Shown here in pieces: positions 1 through 11,300 of a stretch of DNA of 64,000 nt. The notes beneath the pieces were generated by a model. The model made no database searches. It had not been told where the DNA came from and saw nothing but the letters and a program-made list of their open reading frames with translations. The DNA is taken from assembly GCA_008477525.1 (NCBI GenBank), contig SPDT01000007.1:2232001-2296000 (forward strand), written 5' to 3'. Within the stretch, counting starts at the first letter, position 1. The number at the start of each line of letters is the position of its first letter. A program made the position numbers and the translations under genes. Origin of the DNA: Hypomyces perniciosus. Lineage: Eukaryota; Ascomycota; Sordariomycetes; Hypocreales; Hypocreaceae.

Positions 1-313
1 GCGCTCCAATTACAGGGTCCTTCCGGGGTTCCAGGGCATAACATCCCGTCGCAGCGAGCCAATAACAAGCTGCCATCAGCCCTAGCATCGCTCGGTTCCA
101 TTCCGGGCTGATCCGCCAAAAGCAAAAGTTTCGATGCTCGATTTTCGATTTTAAGAACTTATCAGCATCATATTATCTGCTCGCCTTCGAACGTCCAATT
201 GCGCGATTTACCGACTCTCAACGACCCCTCCGGCTTTTCCGGAACACTGGGCATACCGAACCTCTCGCTTCTCTTGACAGAGGACCAAGAAATCACCACC
301 ACAGCCTCCATAG
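1..313. other. 5' flank and probable promoter of coq1
   Basis: No gene is seen here. The stretch leads into the polyprenyl synthase start at 314 and probably contains its promoter and 5' leader. Two small open frames at 168-383 and 199-414 have no coding character and overlap the gene. Confidence 0.5.
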
Positions 314-1728
314 ATGAAGCTCCGAGCGGGAGCCTCTGTGGCGCTGCGCGACGCTGTGGTCGGCAGAATCGCAGCGCCAACATGCATTCTCTGCCATTAC
401 CCTACGAACAATAGCTGGGAACCCTCCCGGATACACCGGGCAAGCCTACATACGAGCTCAAGAAGAGATTCAGCATGGGCAGCCGCCGTCCAGGTCGCCA
501 CCAATATGGTGGGGAATGTTGCGAAGCGAGCCGCAAAAGACACAATGACAATTGATCCGCTGCGAGCTGTCGCCAAGGAAATGAAGTTCCTGACGGGAAA
601 TATGCGCAAGCTGTTAGGCTCTGGCCACCCAGCTCTCGATCGAGTCGCAAAGTACTACACCCAATCCGAGGGCAAACATATGCGGCCGCTCATTGTGTTG
701 CTCATGTCCCGAGCGACCCACCTCTGTCCGAAAAACGCACATATCGTCTCGGAGACGTCGAGGAGCATAGACGCTTCGATATCGCCTGTCCAGATTTTGA
801 GCGATGTCAACCCAATGGCTAACATGCTGGGCTCCTACGAGGAGTCAGGCAGCCTAGACATATTACCGAACCAAAGACGGCTGGCAGAAATCACTGAGCT
901 GATTCACACTGCATCTTTGTTGCACGATGATGTTATTGACCACTCAGTTTCAAGGCGTGGATCGCCTTCTGCTAACCTGGAGTTTGGCAACAAGATGGCA
1001 GTCCTAGCCGGCGATTTTCTTCTGGGCCGGGCATCTGTCGCTCTGGCTAGACTACGCAACGCCGAAGTTGTCGAGTTGCTGGCTACCGTCATTGCCAACT
1101 TAGTTGAGGGCGAATTCATGCAGCTGAAGAACACAGAGCGCGACGAGCGCAGCCCCAAGTGGTCAGAAGAGACACTGAGCTACTACCTGCAAAAGACATA
1201 CCTCAAGACAGCGAGTTTGATTTCCAAGTCTTGCCGAGCCGCAGCGTTGCTTGGCAATGCCGATAACACAACGGTCGAAGCCGCCTACTCATACGGACGA
1301 AACCTGGGTCTGGCGTTCCAGCTGGTGGACGACATGCTTGACTACACGCAAAGTGGCAAGGATCTAGGCAAGCCCGCCGGAGCGGACCTGGAGTTGGGAC
1401 TGGCGACAGCGCCTCTGTTGTTTGCCTGGAAGCAAATACCAGAGCTGGGGGCTCTAGTCGGACGCAAGTTTGAGCGGGAGGGTGATGTTGAGAGGGTAAG
1501 TGGAGAAGGCTTTCGAGGTGCTCGGGATTCAAATTACCAAGTAAGAGACTGACTGGATGTCAACAGGCCCGCCAGCTTGTCCTCCAGAGCGATGGCATCG
1601 AGCAGACTCGCGCCCTTGCCCACGACTACTCCGACAAGGCCATTGCCGCGATCGCCGACTTCCCCGACAGCGAAGCCAAAGATGGGCTGATCGAGATGGC
1701 CCACAAGACGATCAAGCGCCAAAAGTAG
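314..1728 (+). CDS. coq1: Polyprenyl (probably hexaprenyl) diphosphate synthase, ubiquinone side chain, mitochondrial
   Basis: This trans-prenyltransferase makes the isoprenoid tail of ubiquinone in the mitochondrion. There are two exons, 314-1495 and 1567-1728, with a phase-0 intron 1496-1566 (GTAAGT donor, CTGAC-type branch site, CAG acceptor); the product is 447 aa. The basic N-terminal ~60 residues look like a mitochondrial presequence. A KHMRP-type substrate-binding motif is followed by the first Asp-rich motif, HDDVID (near residue 203), and the second, LVDDMLD (near residue 337). Exon 2 supplies the C-terminal helix ending MAHKTIKRQK. The usual DDxxxxD spacing of the first motif is shortened in what I can read (HDDVID), but this is common in the family (DDVID). 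The family is clear; the chain length (hexa- or other prenyl) cannot be read from the sequence. The start was chosen because it opens the presequence; the next ATG (506) would remove most of it. Confidence 0.9.
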
Positions 1729-2503
1729 TCACACGATAACGAATATTTTGTACGATTTACTGTCCTCGGCAGTGGAAGACGACGTTGACGATACGCCGAG
1801 GGAAACTAGAACGAACGAGTTGACAATATATGTTTTTGCATCCATAGATCTCCACGCATGTATAGAGACGGCGCAGGACGGTTGTTTGCTTGAAGAAAAC
1901 AAAAGAAGGTCAACAGGTGTGTTTGATGGGCAGGGGGACAAGGGAGGCCGCGAAGAGGCTTAGGTTCATTAGACCAAACCGCTCAATCTCAGGATCTTGA
2001 CGTTTCCCGTGGGACGTCTACAACTCTTTCTGTCCGAGGCATTCCATGTGGTCGCTAAACCAAGCACGATGACTCCGTCCCGTGTCCTGCTTACCCGCAT
2101 ACGACCCTCTTGATGGCAGAGAACACCTCGTATGGAGGAGCCAGCAGCCAGGATCGTACCTCGTATCACAAGATCGGCTGGTCCCGATGAACATGGCCGA
2201 TCGCAGTAGACGCCATCTGCTAAAGGTTTTCAGCCTTACGAAGTAGATGAACCGACTTCGATCTTTCTTCATGCACATGCTGTAAGTGGCGCCTTGGAGT
2301 CATACCAGTGTTCCCATAAGAAGAAATCAATGCATATTGAACGAGTGGCCATCAGTAGATAGATACAACCAACCCAAACAAGACATCGCCGAGCGAGTAC
2401 GGCATCTTCCTTGTACTAAGCTGTACCCGACTTTGCCAACAACCATGTATGACCTAGCTTTCCCTCCATACACTCTGTCCCACGAACCCGGACATTGCAA
2501 TGC
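1729..2503. other. Intergenic region between convergent genes
   Basis: This holds the 3' flanks of coq1 and of the hypothetical gene on the minus strand. Short open frames on both strands show no recognisable protein. Confidence 0.4.
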
Positions 2504-3097
2504 CTAGGGTAATTTTATCATCCTAGGAGCGATGGTGCCCTCGTCGTCCCTCAACATCCTGACCCTTCCCCCATTAATCTGATTCATCGTTCCATCCACA
2601 CCACCCGATTCCATCACCAAATCGCGCCACTCGCCGTTCATACCAGGGAGTCTCGGTAGTTTGTGTTCTACCGCGTAGCATACTACCACTTCTACCCCGT
2701 TGACCTGGGCGCCTTTCCCCACCTTGGAACAGCCAGTGTAGTGATAGGAGCCTTTGGGCGGCTGCATGCCGTCAACCTCATCCGGACCACACTCCATGAC
2801 GATGCCGTTGATTTGAGTTACTCCCGACGTTGCCCTGCAGTTGGTGTATTGGCTTATGCAATGTTCTTCATCGGTCTGGTCTGTCGATGAAGGGCTGGTG
2901 AAGTAGCCCTGCTCCAGCCAGTCACGTTCACATCCAGAGAACTCCTTTCGATCTTCGGAGTTTTGCGAGGAGTCATGCTTGACGAGGGCTGAGTCCGAGT
3001 TCGAAGGAACCAATCTGCTGGGCTTGAAGCTTCCGTGTGTCTCAGGGCCGTCAGGAATGTCCGTAAGCGAGCCTCTCGACCTCTTGTTGGATGCCAT
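2504..3097 (-). CDS. Hypothetical protein, 197 aa
   Basis: I do not recognise this protein. It is a single exon starting ATGGCA in a good fungal context (CATCATGGC). The N-terminal third is polar, Ser/Asp/Lys-rich and probably disordered. The C-terminal half (about residues 85-165) has several Cys and Gly residues (CRATSGV, MECGPDEVDG, YTGCSKVGKG, VVVCYAVEH) and could form a small beta-rich domain. There is no signal peptide or membrane segment. It converges with coq1. The frame has the longest coding-like stretch of the neighbourhood, but homology would be needed to be certain. Confidence 0.5.
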   Translation of the reverse strand: MASNKRSRGSLTDIPDGPETHGSFKPSRLVPSNSDSALVKHDSSQNSEDRKEFSGCERDWLEQGYFTSPSSTDQTDEEHCISQYTNCRATSGVTQINGIVMECGPDEVDGMQPPKGSYHYTGCSKVGKGAQVNGVEVVVCYAVEHKLPRLPGMNGEWRDLVMESGGVDGTMNQINGGRVRMLRDDEGTIAPRMIKLP

Positions 3098-3846
3098 GAT
3101 GGCCTGATTTTCGGTGTAGTACGAAGTAGAATGCGCTGCAACAAGGTGTCTCTCAATGGTATTGGGTATCCCCTAGGGAAGAAGAGCAGGGAGGTGTGAC
3201 GGTATACGCAAGGATTCTTTCGGGGGAGACCATGACAAGCCCTCCTCATGTATGAGGGCTGGCTCAGTGGTCTTTGGTTTTCCCTGGGTGGACCACTCCG
3301 TGACGAACTGCTTGTTTTGCGTGCCATTGATGATTTGTCTTATTGCCTGGGACCAGGCAAGCAATCAGAGGCCTGCCCACCCCCTCTTCACCGGCGCGTA
3401 TGCCAAACTCATCACACCGCATGCAGCTGGACCAACACGGCTGGCGAGAGGCACCAATCCAATGCTAGCCTCCTGACCAGAACGCCCTTTTCCGCAGATT
3501 GCTTACATCTTGTGTTGATGGGGCTTTTGAGGCAAACGTGGACCTTCTCCGGGCCTATATTCGTAATTGCACAGGGGGTACGAAGTATGTACATACGTCG
3601 TAAACCAGCCTGCAAGCCACTCATGCAAGTGCTTACACCCATTCCCGAGTGAGTTTGCCTCGGATAGAACCCGCGTTGTCACGCTATTGCCAAAGCTTCC
3701 CAGTTTGCTAGCGAATAGAGATGGTCGGCCTCCCATTCTTGCTTCATGTACTTCGTATCCGGCGGAGGTGATTGGAGGGAGGTTGCAGAAAGCATACTAA
3801 TTGCTTCTGCGAATAGTAGTCCAAAGATGATTCTTGGCAGTCCATG
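3098..3846. other. Intergenic region with TACTTCGTA-type words
   Basis: No gene is seen. TACGAAGTA/TACTTCGTA occurs at 3120-3128, 3579-3587 and 3749-3757, part of a window-wide pattern. Confidence 0.4.
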
Positions 3847-5104
3847 ATGTCGACAACTAGCAGGGAGAGCTTGGTGAGATGGATGGAGGCATTTAGAGCA
3901 GACATCTTGTTTAAGCAAATTCTAAACATTGTCAACGAGAATGCTAATCTCGAAGAAAAAGATACGATGCTGGAACCGCCAATCAAGGGAGCATTGAGTC
4001 CTTGACAAAGATGTCAACAGCGGTTGTTAGTACTTGACATTGCAAAAGGACCATGCCAGATAACGAGTCGGTTTCTCCGATGCCCAATAGATGTTGAAAG
4101 AGAAGCAAAATGCTTGTGAGAAGGCCGCTGCGGAGGCCACACAGCTGAGACAAACCACCACCAGGTTGAAAGACACCGAGACTGCTATGCTAGCCTTGCT
4201 GCAAGTCGTGACCAACAACATCCCCAGAAAGAACTCTCCTTGGCTCAGGAGACACTCAAGCACCATGCGGGCCACCCCAAGAGAAAAGATGTATGCCCAA
4301 CGTTGCTCATGATGCCTTGATTTCTCCACTCATATGGCTGTGTAGATGCCTGCAATTACATGCCATATTCATGTCGGCGCACGAGTTGGTGGAGTCACAC
4401 TTTGGCAGCAACTTTGACCAGTCTACCCATGACGACGTTGCATCCTGGGACAAGATGCGGAGCCACAGTCTTGCCAAATGCAGAACACCCCTGCGAAGCG
4501 GATGAGAATTGCCGCAGTTGTGGCTATACTACTTCGTAATCGGTGAGCTATTTGCTAAGAGAGAGTAATGAGAACTCTTCGGCTTGTTGGCCGACCTCAG
4601 GGATGTCGATCCGGGCAGAGAAGCGAATCTTCGGGCATTCCACTCCCAGTTGTGGCTGACATACAAAGGGAAACCGGGAAAGCCTGTTTGTTATACAAGT
4701 AGACACGTTGTCATCCACGTGTTCTCCTACGTTGGGACAGTGCTGTTCATTGATGAAAACAGGGATGCGTTCCGGTCTTCCTTACTTCGTACTTGGTAGA
4801 AAGGTAGTATTGTGAGAAGTCATATGCAGACCGGATGCAGTTGCAGTCACCGAATGCAAGAATTGAGCCAATCTTCAAGCCTTTTGATGTGAAGGGGTGG
4901 AGGCTTGCCCCATGCTCCCTACAGGAAGATGGGGTGACGGGGAACGCCAAAACCAATGCCGTAAATGGCAGGGTAAACGGCGGCTACGGGTGTAAGTCAG
5001 TAGCAGCCCCGCAAGATCATGGGGATAGCCCCCGAGGAGTCCAAGCAGTCATCTGGCCTGCTTTCCTGGCGGGTAAGGAAAGGGTTGTGTGCTGGCCAAA
5101 GTGA
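3847..5104 (+). pseudogene. Decayed relic of a fungal protein gene (coiled coil plus conserved C-terminal block)
   Basis: Coding-like plus-strand fragments follow one another but are separated by stops and frame changes. They are: an N-terminal piece from 3847 (MSTTSRESLVRWMEAF and on to NENANLEEKD); a Lys/Glu/Gln-rich coiled-coil piece from 4091 (MLKEKQNACEKAAAEATQLR); a piece near 4371 (MSAHELVESHFGSNFD); one near 4584 (LLADLRDVDPGREANLRAF); and a last block near 4862 (ARIEPIFKPFDVKGWRLAP). The last two read like well-constrained protein sequence, and the order is collinear. I infer a single inactivated gene. An alternative is a real gene with many introns, but stops fall inside fragments without convincing splice sites. 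Function unknown. Confidence 0.45.
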
Positions 5105-5599
5105 AGACAAAGGCGGCATGTGATGAAGAAGCTTCCACGCAGCCAACACGTCACGCAGCAAGACAAGCAGCTCGAAAGAGGAGAGGAGAGCAGAGTTGTT
5201 TGCAAGGAATGGCGATGAAGTTGGCCCGGAGAGGTCTGTCTTAGTAGGACCCCGAAAGCATGGTGGATCGAAAGGCCTGGCTAGGGTTTGCGTACTGCTT
5301 CATGATTTTTTTCAAGCAAGCAAGTGTGGTCTAGGGAGGGATGTCTGCTGCTCTGGTTTCGAGTATGTAGGGCGAATTTTGTGTGTATTTATTGAGAGTT
5401 GATTCCAAGTGAAAACAAGAGACAAGAAGAAGTTCAGGTTGAGATTCTAAATTTGAGAGCCCCCAAATGATCAGGTGGACATGTTCCTGTCAATCCTCAT
5501 AGAGATATCAGCCACAGACAGAGCTACCACACAGCCACGCCTCTATGTGGCTCTCATATGAGGATGTGGCGCAGTCGCCAAGTCCGGACCTGGCCCCAC

Positions 5600-5974
5600 C
5601 GATAAAGATCCGTGTTTGCTTATCGCCAGCCCCGACAGCCCCGAGCATCACTTTTTTTCGTGCAGCCGTTTCGAGTAATTCTTACTCGATCGAAAACAGC
5701 GACGCTTGTGATTGGCTCTCACAAGCCAAACATATCTATCTATCTTTGACTCTCTCAGTCGGGAATCCCTTCATTTCTGGCCCCCTATTGGAAATTTTCT
5801 CAGGTTCACAGTGCTGTGATGGGATATGGATAGGTAGCGGTAAATGATTCTTCTGCGATGTCTCCCAACAAGAGGGCTGGATGCCCTTCAAAGCAAACGA
5901 GTTCAGCGCTCGCTCTCAACACTCCATCTATCCTCCCTCCCTTATCGCCTCAAGTGTGTTCAGTCTACGATAAG
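5600..5974 (+). promoter_or_regulatory. Cluster of HGATAR (AreA/NIT2-type) sites upstream of allantoinase
   Basis: CGATAA lies at 5600-5605, GATAAG (reverse) at 5619-5624 and 5941-5946, and CGATAAG at 5968-5974. Overlapping AGATAG sites (reverse) lie at 5736-5745. HGATAR is the known target of the nitrogen regulator AreA/NIT2, which activates purine-use genes when preferred nitrogen is absent. Short motifs arise by chance, so the support is the clustering and the nature of the gene. Confidence 0.45.
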
Positions 5975-6032
5975 CCTTCCGCCACTATCCGCCATAGACT
6001 AGACTGCCCCAGCGGCTAGCACTAGGAGGTCA

Positions 6033-6046
6033 TCGGGTCCGGCCGA
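6033..6046 (+). promoter_or_regulatory. Candidate UaY/PPR1-type site (TCGG-N6-CCGA)
   Basis: An exact TCGG, six bases, CCGA lies about 245 bp upstream of the allantoinase start. This is the described target of the Aspergillus purine-pathway activator UaY. The match is exact in both half-sites and the spacing is right. Binding is inferred. Confidence 0.5.
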
Positions 6047-6291
6047 CAACACGGCTTTCTTCTCGCTTTCCCTCAGCCTCTTGGACTTTCCAGCTGTTCT
6101 TGTATTTTTCTTTTTCATGTCCGTAGCTCATAGACACCTGTTGACTTTTCCTTTGGCTGTGTCCTCTGTCCTCTGTCCTCTATTCTGTGTTACCCAGCCT
6201 CGAGTTAGTTCCCCTGAGTTACCGCTTCGCCCAAACCAACCCAACATAGGCCACAAAGGAGTAGACCACTTCACACAACACCACCACCAAG

Positions 6292-7944
6292 ATGACCGCC
6301 TCCAACACCTCTGACGTCGGCCCTCTCACCGTCCTCGTCTCAAACCGCGCAGTCCTCACTCTCCCAGACAACTCCCTTATCCTCTCCCCAGCTTCCATCT
6401 CCATCTCCGCTCAGACCGGCAAGATCGTGTCTATCACCCTCGCCGTTCTCCCAAAGACCAGTTTCCCACCCAGCGCCACGTATATCGACCACTCCCCGAA
6501 ACTGCTGCTCCCCGGCCTCGTTGATGCCCATGTCCACCTCAACGAACCCGGACGCACCGAGTGGGAGGGTTTCTGGACGGGCACTCGTGCGGCGGCCAGC
6601 GGCGGTGTCACCACCGTCATTGACATGCCCCTGAATGCCATCCCGCCAACCACGACTATCCAGGGCTTCGAAGAGAAACTTCAGGCTAGCCACGGGCAAT
6701 GCTGGGTTGACGTGGGCTTCTATGGCGGCGTCATTCCGGGCAATGCGCATGAGTTGAAGCCTCTTGTAAAGGCCGGTGTTCGAGGGTTCAAGGGATTCTT
6801 GATCGAGTCGGGTGTAAGTCCAGTTGAACGCGATTTAGAGCATAGGCTGTATGTATCAAGTAGAATTATACTAACCAAGATCCGGTAGGTTGATGAGTTC
6901 CCGGCTGTGTCACCCAAGGACGTGGCATTGGCCATGGAGGCCCTCAAGGACGAGCCAACGACTCTGATGTTCCATGCCGAAATGATCCCTCCTATTGCCG
7001 ATTCTGTTGGCGATGGTGTCCAGATATCTGATCCGCCCGCCGCGCCCAAAGGTGACCTCACCGCGTACAGCACCTTTCTCGAATCCCGACCCCCATCGTT
7101 TGAGACCCATGCGATCGAGGCGATTCTCGCCCATGCTCACATCGCCCCATCTCTCCACTTGCATATCGTGCACCTCTCAGCTACCCAGGCCATTCCGATC
7201 CTCAAGGCGGCACGCCAAAGGGGCGTCAACATCACTGCCGAGACATGCTTCCACTACCTAGGTCTCTCAGCTGAGGAGATCGAGAAGGGTGACACGAGAC
7301 ACAAGTGCTGTCCACCAATCCGAGAATCCAAGAACCGTGATGGACTTTGGGAAGAACTCGTGGCTGAGGACTCCTGTATCAAGACTGTTGTGTCAGATCA
7401 CTCTCCCTGCACGCCTCAGTTGAAGCTGCTGCCCGATCGCCTTGAACGACCCCAAATCCCCCATATGGACTCCGGAATCGATGTCAACGGCCCCAAGGAC
7501 AACCAACCAACCAAGGCCGTGGCCCGCGGAGACTTCTTCGCAGCGTGGGGTGGCATCTCCTCCGTAGGTTTGGGCCTCCCCATTCTTCACACAGCATCCA
7601 AGCAGCGCTCTGCAACATCCAAGGCGCCATCTATTACCGACATGGTGCGCCTCTGCTGCCAGGCGACAGCCGAGCAAGTCGGCCTGTCCCATCGCAAGGG
7701 CGCCCTCAAGGTCGGCATGGACGCCGATATTTGCATCTTCGATGACAACGAGGTGTGGACCTTTTCTCAGGGAGACATGCGCTGGAAGAACCGCTGCTCG
7801 CCTTGGCAGGGCCATCAGTTCACGGGTCGTGTCAAGGAAACGTGGCTGCGCGGCCGCAAGGTATTTGAGTTGGATGCCCCTGGTGACGGCTTCGTCACTG
7901 GAAAGCCATTCGGCGAATCAATTACGGAGAAGAGGACATCTTGA
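6292..7944 (+). CDS. DAL1: Allantoinase (purine catabolism)
   Basis: This amidohydrolase opens the allantoin ring to allantoate, letting the fungus use purines as nitrogen. Exons are 6292-6813 and 6889-7944. The 75-nt intron 6814-6888 (GTAAGT donor, CTAAC branch site, TAG acceptor) is phase 0, so the protein reads IESG-VDEFPAVSPKD across the junction; the product is 525 aa. Visible metal-site features are the HVH motif (H80, H82) followed by LNEPGRTEWEGF, the Lys of FKGFL (K167) expected to be carboxylated, HAE (near H203), VHLS, and SDHSPCTPQLK. The ATG has a strong context (CAAGATGACC). Dihydroorotase and hydantoinase are related, but the EPGRTEWEGF and DHSPCTP blocks are typical of allantoinase. 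The promoter carries purine and nitrogen regulator-like sites. The ABC transporter gene is convergent. Confidence 0.92.
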
Positions 7945-8338
7945 AGACGAGAAAACGGATCATGATTAGGTGCCTGGTGTTCAAGGGATCAAAAGGGAAT
8001 AAAGAAATGTGCGTGGAGGGAGCGTCAGCGCACACGACGGCATATTTTGGCGCAAACAATGGGAGTTTTGTTGTATTTGACATGTATTAGAGAATTTAAT
8101 AGCATGAATAGATATACATACATACATAAATTTGTCATATTTCAAAGCATTTTCAAGTGTAATGAAAGAGGAATAAGTTTGTCGACATGGGGAAGAAATT
8201 CCTGTGGATAGTTGTCTTGAAGATGACGTCAAGTGGACAGGGTCGCCTTGGTTACACAATTTATCTCCTCTTAGTATTATCTTATGTACGAGTAAAGATC
8301 TACAGCCAAGAGCCTTCTTGAACGACGCACCGCTAATA
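7945..8338. other. Intergenic region between convergent allantoinase and ABC transporter genes
   Basis: An AT-rich shared 3' flank. It probably holds the polyadenylation signals of both genes. Nothing else is seen. Confidence 0.4.
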
Positions 8339-11300
8339 CTACCTATATCTCTCGCAAATCTTTATCTCACCCCATCTTGCCCGTGCGACCTTTACAAGTA
8401 CCCAAGCCAATACACGATAAACTACAACACATCCTGCCAGAGCCGCTATATTCACCACTGGATCAACGTCCATCTTATACAGCTGGAGCACTTGCTTGCC
8501 TGTCTGAATGGGACAGCTCCCATCTGACAGCAGCTGCTCCGTTGTGCAGTAGAATTGAATATCCCGCAGCGAGTATGGAGCCACGATACGCGCCGCGTAC
8601 CGAATCGGCGAGAGGTAGCTGAGGGCTTTGAACGCGTCTGGCATGTCAATGGAGAAGATGCCAGTCATGGCGTTGGCTATCGACAGGAACATGCCCATGA
8701 TGTTGACGGCGAAGCCTGCGTGTTCCACAAGTGTGTTGAACATGATGCCCAAGCTCTCGCCGCAAGATACAATGCCGAAGCCGGCGAAGACCGACGAGAA
8801 GAACATGACTGCAGTTCGGGGAAGACCGACTGCCAAGCACAGGAACAGGCCAAAGACCAGACAGCTGAGGATTTCAAAGGGGATCTCAAGGATTGTGTAC
8901 GACATAAGGAACGCATCCACGCCGTACACGCCGTCGTCGTCTTCGCGGTAAAAGACATCTCGTTCGTTGGGGTATATAGCCATGTTCTGCAGCATGCCGA
9001 CAAAATAGAACGCTCCGATCTCCTGCACGAAGCCCATGCGGTTCTGGACAGCGTAGTAGTCATTATGCAGAGGCGCGAAGAAGAGTGCGAAGAGGATACA
9101 GAGTCCTATGACTTGCATTGTACGTGCTAGGATCAATTGTGGCTGTCGACGCGTGTTGATGATGGCACGATGGAGGAGCAGAGGTGCAGCCGTGAATATT
9201 GAGGCTCGTTTGCGTACCAAAGCACCTAGCTCCGCTGGAGTTGACACATTGGCCTTGTTGAATGACTTTCGAGGGGCTGTCGACACGATGGGGGGCCGTT
9301 TTGACGGAAGAGGCTTTTCCGATGTGTCTTCTAGTTCGATATCCTTCTCTGTCATGCTGTCATGAGTCTTCTTCTCGTTGAACTCATCCGTCTCGACAAT
9401 CCCCGGTAATCGAGTTCCTTCCGCTGACTTCCACGGCTCGACTTCCCCGCTTTCAAATAAGCTCTTCCATTGCTCAATCAACTTGCCCACTCTCTCTCTA
9501 CTCTCTGCCTCTCTGTCATCCCGCTGCAAGTCAACCGTAATCATATCCAGTGCAAAATCAGCCGGATTTGAATGCTGCGGACACTCATAGCCCTGCTTGC
9601 TAAAGTACCCGAGCAAGTGCTTTGCTGGGCCGGCATAGGCTGGAGCACCGCCACGGGCAAGCAGAAGAACATTGCCGAAATGCTTGAAGAGATCGGAGCG
9701 AGGTTGATGGATGGTGAGGATGAGTGTTCGACCTTCGTTTGCGAGACCTTGAAGCACCTCCATGATAGAGCTGGCTGTGAAAGCGTCTAGACCAGATGTT
9801 GGCTCGTCAAGGAGCAGAATTCGGGGGTCAGTTAGGACCTGCACCGCAATGGATACACGGCGCTTTTCTCCTCCTGAAATGCCCTTCACCAAGTCGTTCC
9901 CGATTAGGTTGTCGGCGCAATCTTTCAATCCCATCTTCAGAAGCACTTCTTCCGCGCGACGATGTTTCTCCTCCTTGCTCATGAACGAAGGGAGACGGAG
10001 CGCGGCAGAAAAGCGAAGCGTCTCCCGTACCGTCAACGAAGGCAGAAGGGCATCATCATCCTGACAAACATAAGAGCAGATGGACCGCACAACTGAATCG
10101 GAGGGCACAGCCCCGTTGAACGTCAACTTTCCGGAAGGGATATACTTGGTGCTAACCGAGTTCCGCAGCCGTAGCGCCATAGTGTTGAGGAGCGATGTCT
10201 TCCCGCTGCCAGACGGACCCATGATGACATTCAAGACTCCAGCATGGAATGTAGCGTCAATAGGCTGTACGATGGTTCTGCGCGGTAACTTCTTGCCAGA
10301 AGCGGCCCTTTTCTCAAGGTCCAGAGAAAATGCGTCGAGCTTCACATCAATAGTTCGGATCTCTTCAATGGACCGGGCACTCATCTTCTCCTTTCCAGCA
10401 GACAAATCAGTGTCCGAGGTTCGGGCTCGAGCAATAGTCATTTCAACCTTGATGAAGTGCAAACCGATGGCCGAGAGAAGGAAGAAGAAAATAATAAATC
10501 CCACTAGGATGATTATGGGACGGGCAATCCAGTCTTGGGGGAGACCGAGCGAAGTCATGATATAATCGCCTGAGTACAGCGCGCATCGAGGATTCGAGAG
10601 ACCACCTGGCTCGGGGCAGTCGTAGAGGTTTCCCTGAAACTCATTTCCCGCATATGCCCCAAAGACGTAGAACTAAATTATCATGTCAGCTTAAAACTTG
10701 TTTGAGGTTCGTTGAATGACACCCTTACCATCCAAGTCAACCACTTCAACCATCGGACATAGACCGGGATAGTGTCTACTTGTATGAAAAACCCACAGGC
10801 CAGACTTTGTAGTGTAAAAGCCAAGTTTGCGATCAAGCTTGCGCCGGGAAAGTGCCTCACAGCCACCACACAAGTGAAGGCGCACATTACACAGACATAT
10901 TGGTTGAGAAGAGAGACGGCGAAGAATATGAAGAATTTGGAGGCAGTGCGATCAAAACCCGCCATAAAATAGAGAAGAATGGAGAATATAAACGGCACCG
11001 GGAGGTCCTCTGTAGGAAGCCGTGCTAATCGTCGCGACAGGATAAACGGCACAGCATCAACGCAGTTCTCCGAGGCCTCACGATCAAAGGTCGGCATATC
11101 AATGGTCATGCGATAGACTTCGAACATGATGACAAGGTAGCCTTGCATGGCACCTGCACTATACAGAGCTCCTTCGCGAGATCGAATGCCTGCTTGATCG
11201 GTGCCGAGGTTGAAAAAGAGATAGCCGATTATAGCTCCCATGACGACAACCTCGAGGATTGCTGCTACCATACCAAGCGGGTCTCGATAAGTAACCTTGA

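Larger units (their letters stand above)
5105..6291. other. Long upstream region of the allantoinase gene
   Basis: No gene is seen in this 1.2 kb. It holds candidate regulatory sites for the downstream allantoinase (listed separately), CCAAT-box-like ATTGG at about 5712 and 5786, and pyrimidine-rich stretches just before the start, which are typical of fungal promoters and leaders. Confidence 0.45.

Noticed and set aside
6814..6888. Premature stop or frameshift in allantoinase
   Set aside because: The gap has GTAAGT, a CTAAC branch site and a TAG acceptor, and the two exons are in phase 0.
8555..10565. Plus-strand open frames over the ABC transporter (such as 8555-9130 and 10080-10565)
   Set aside because: Antisense shadows of a well-supported gene, without family resemblance.
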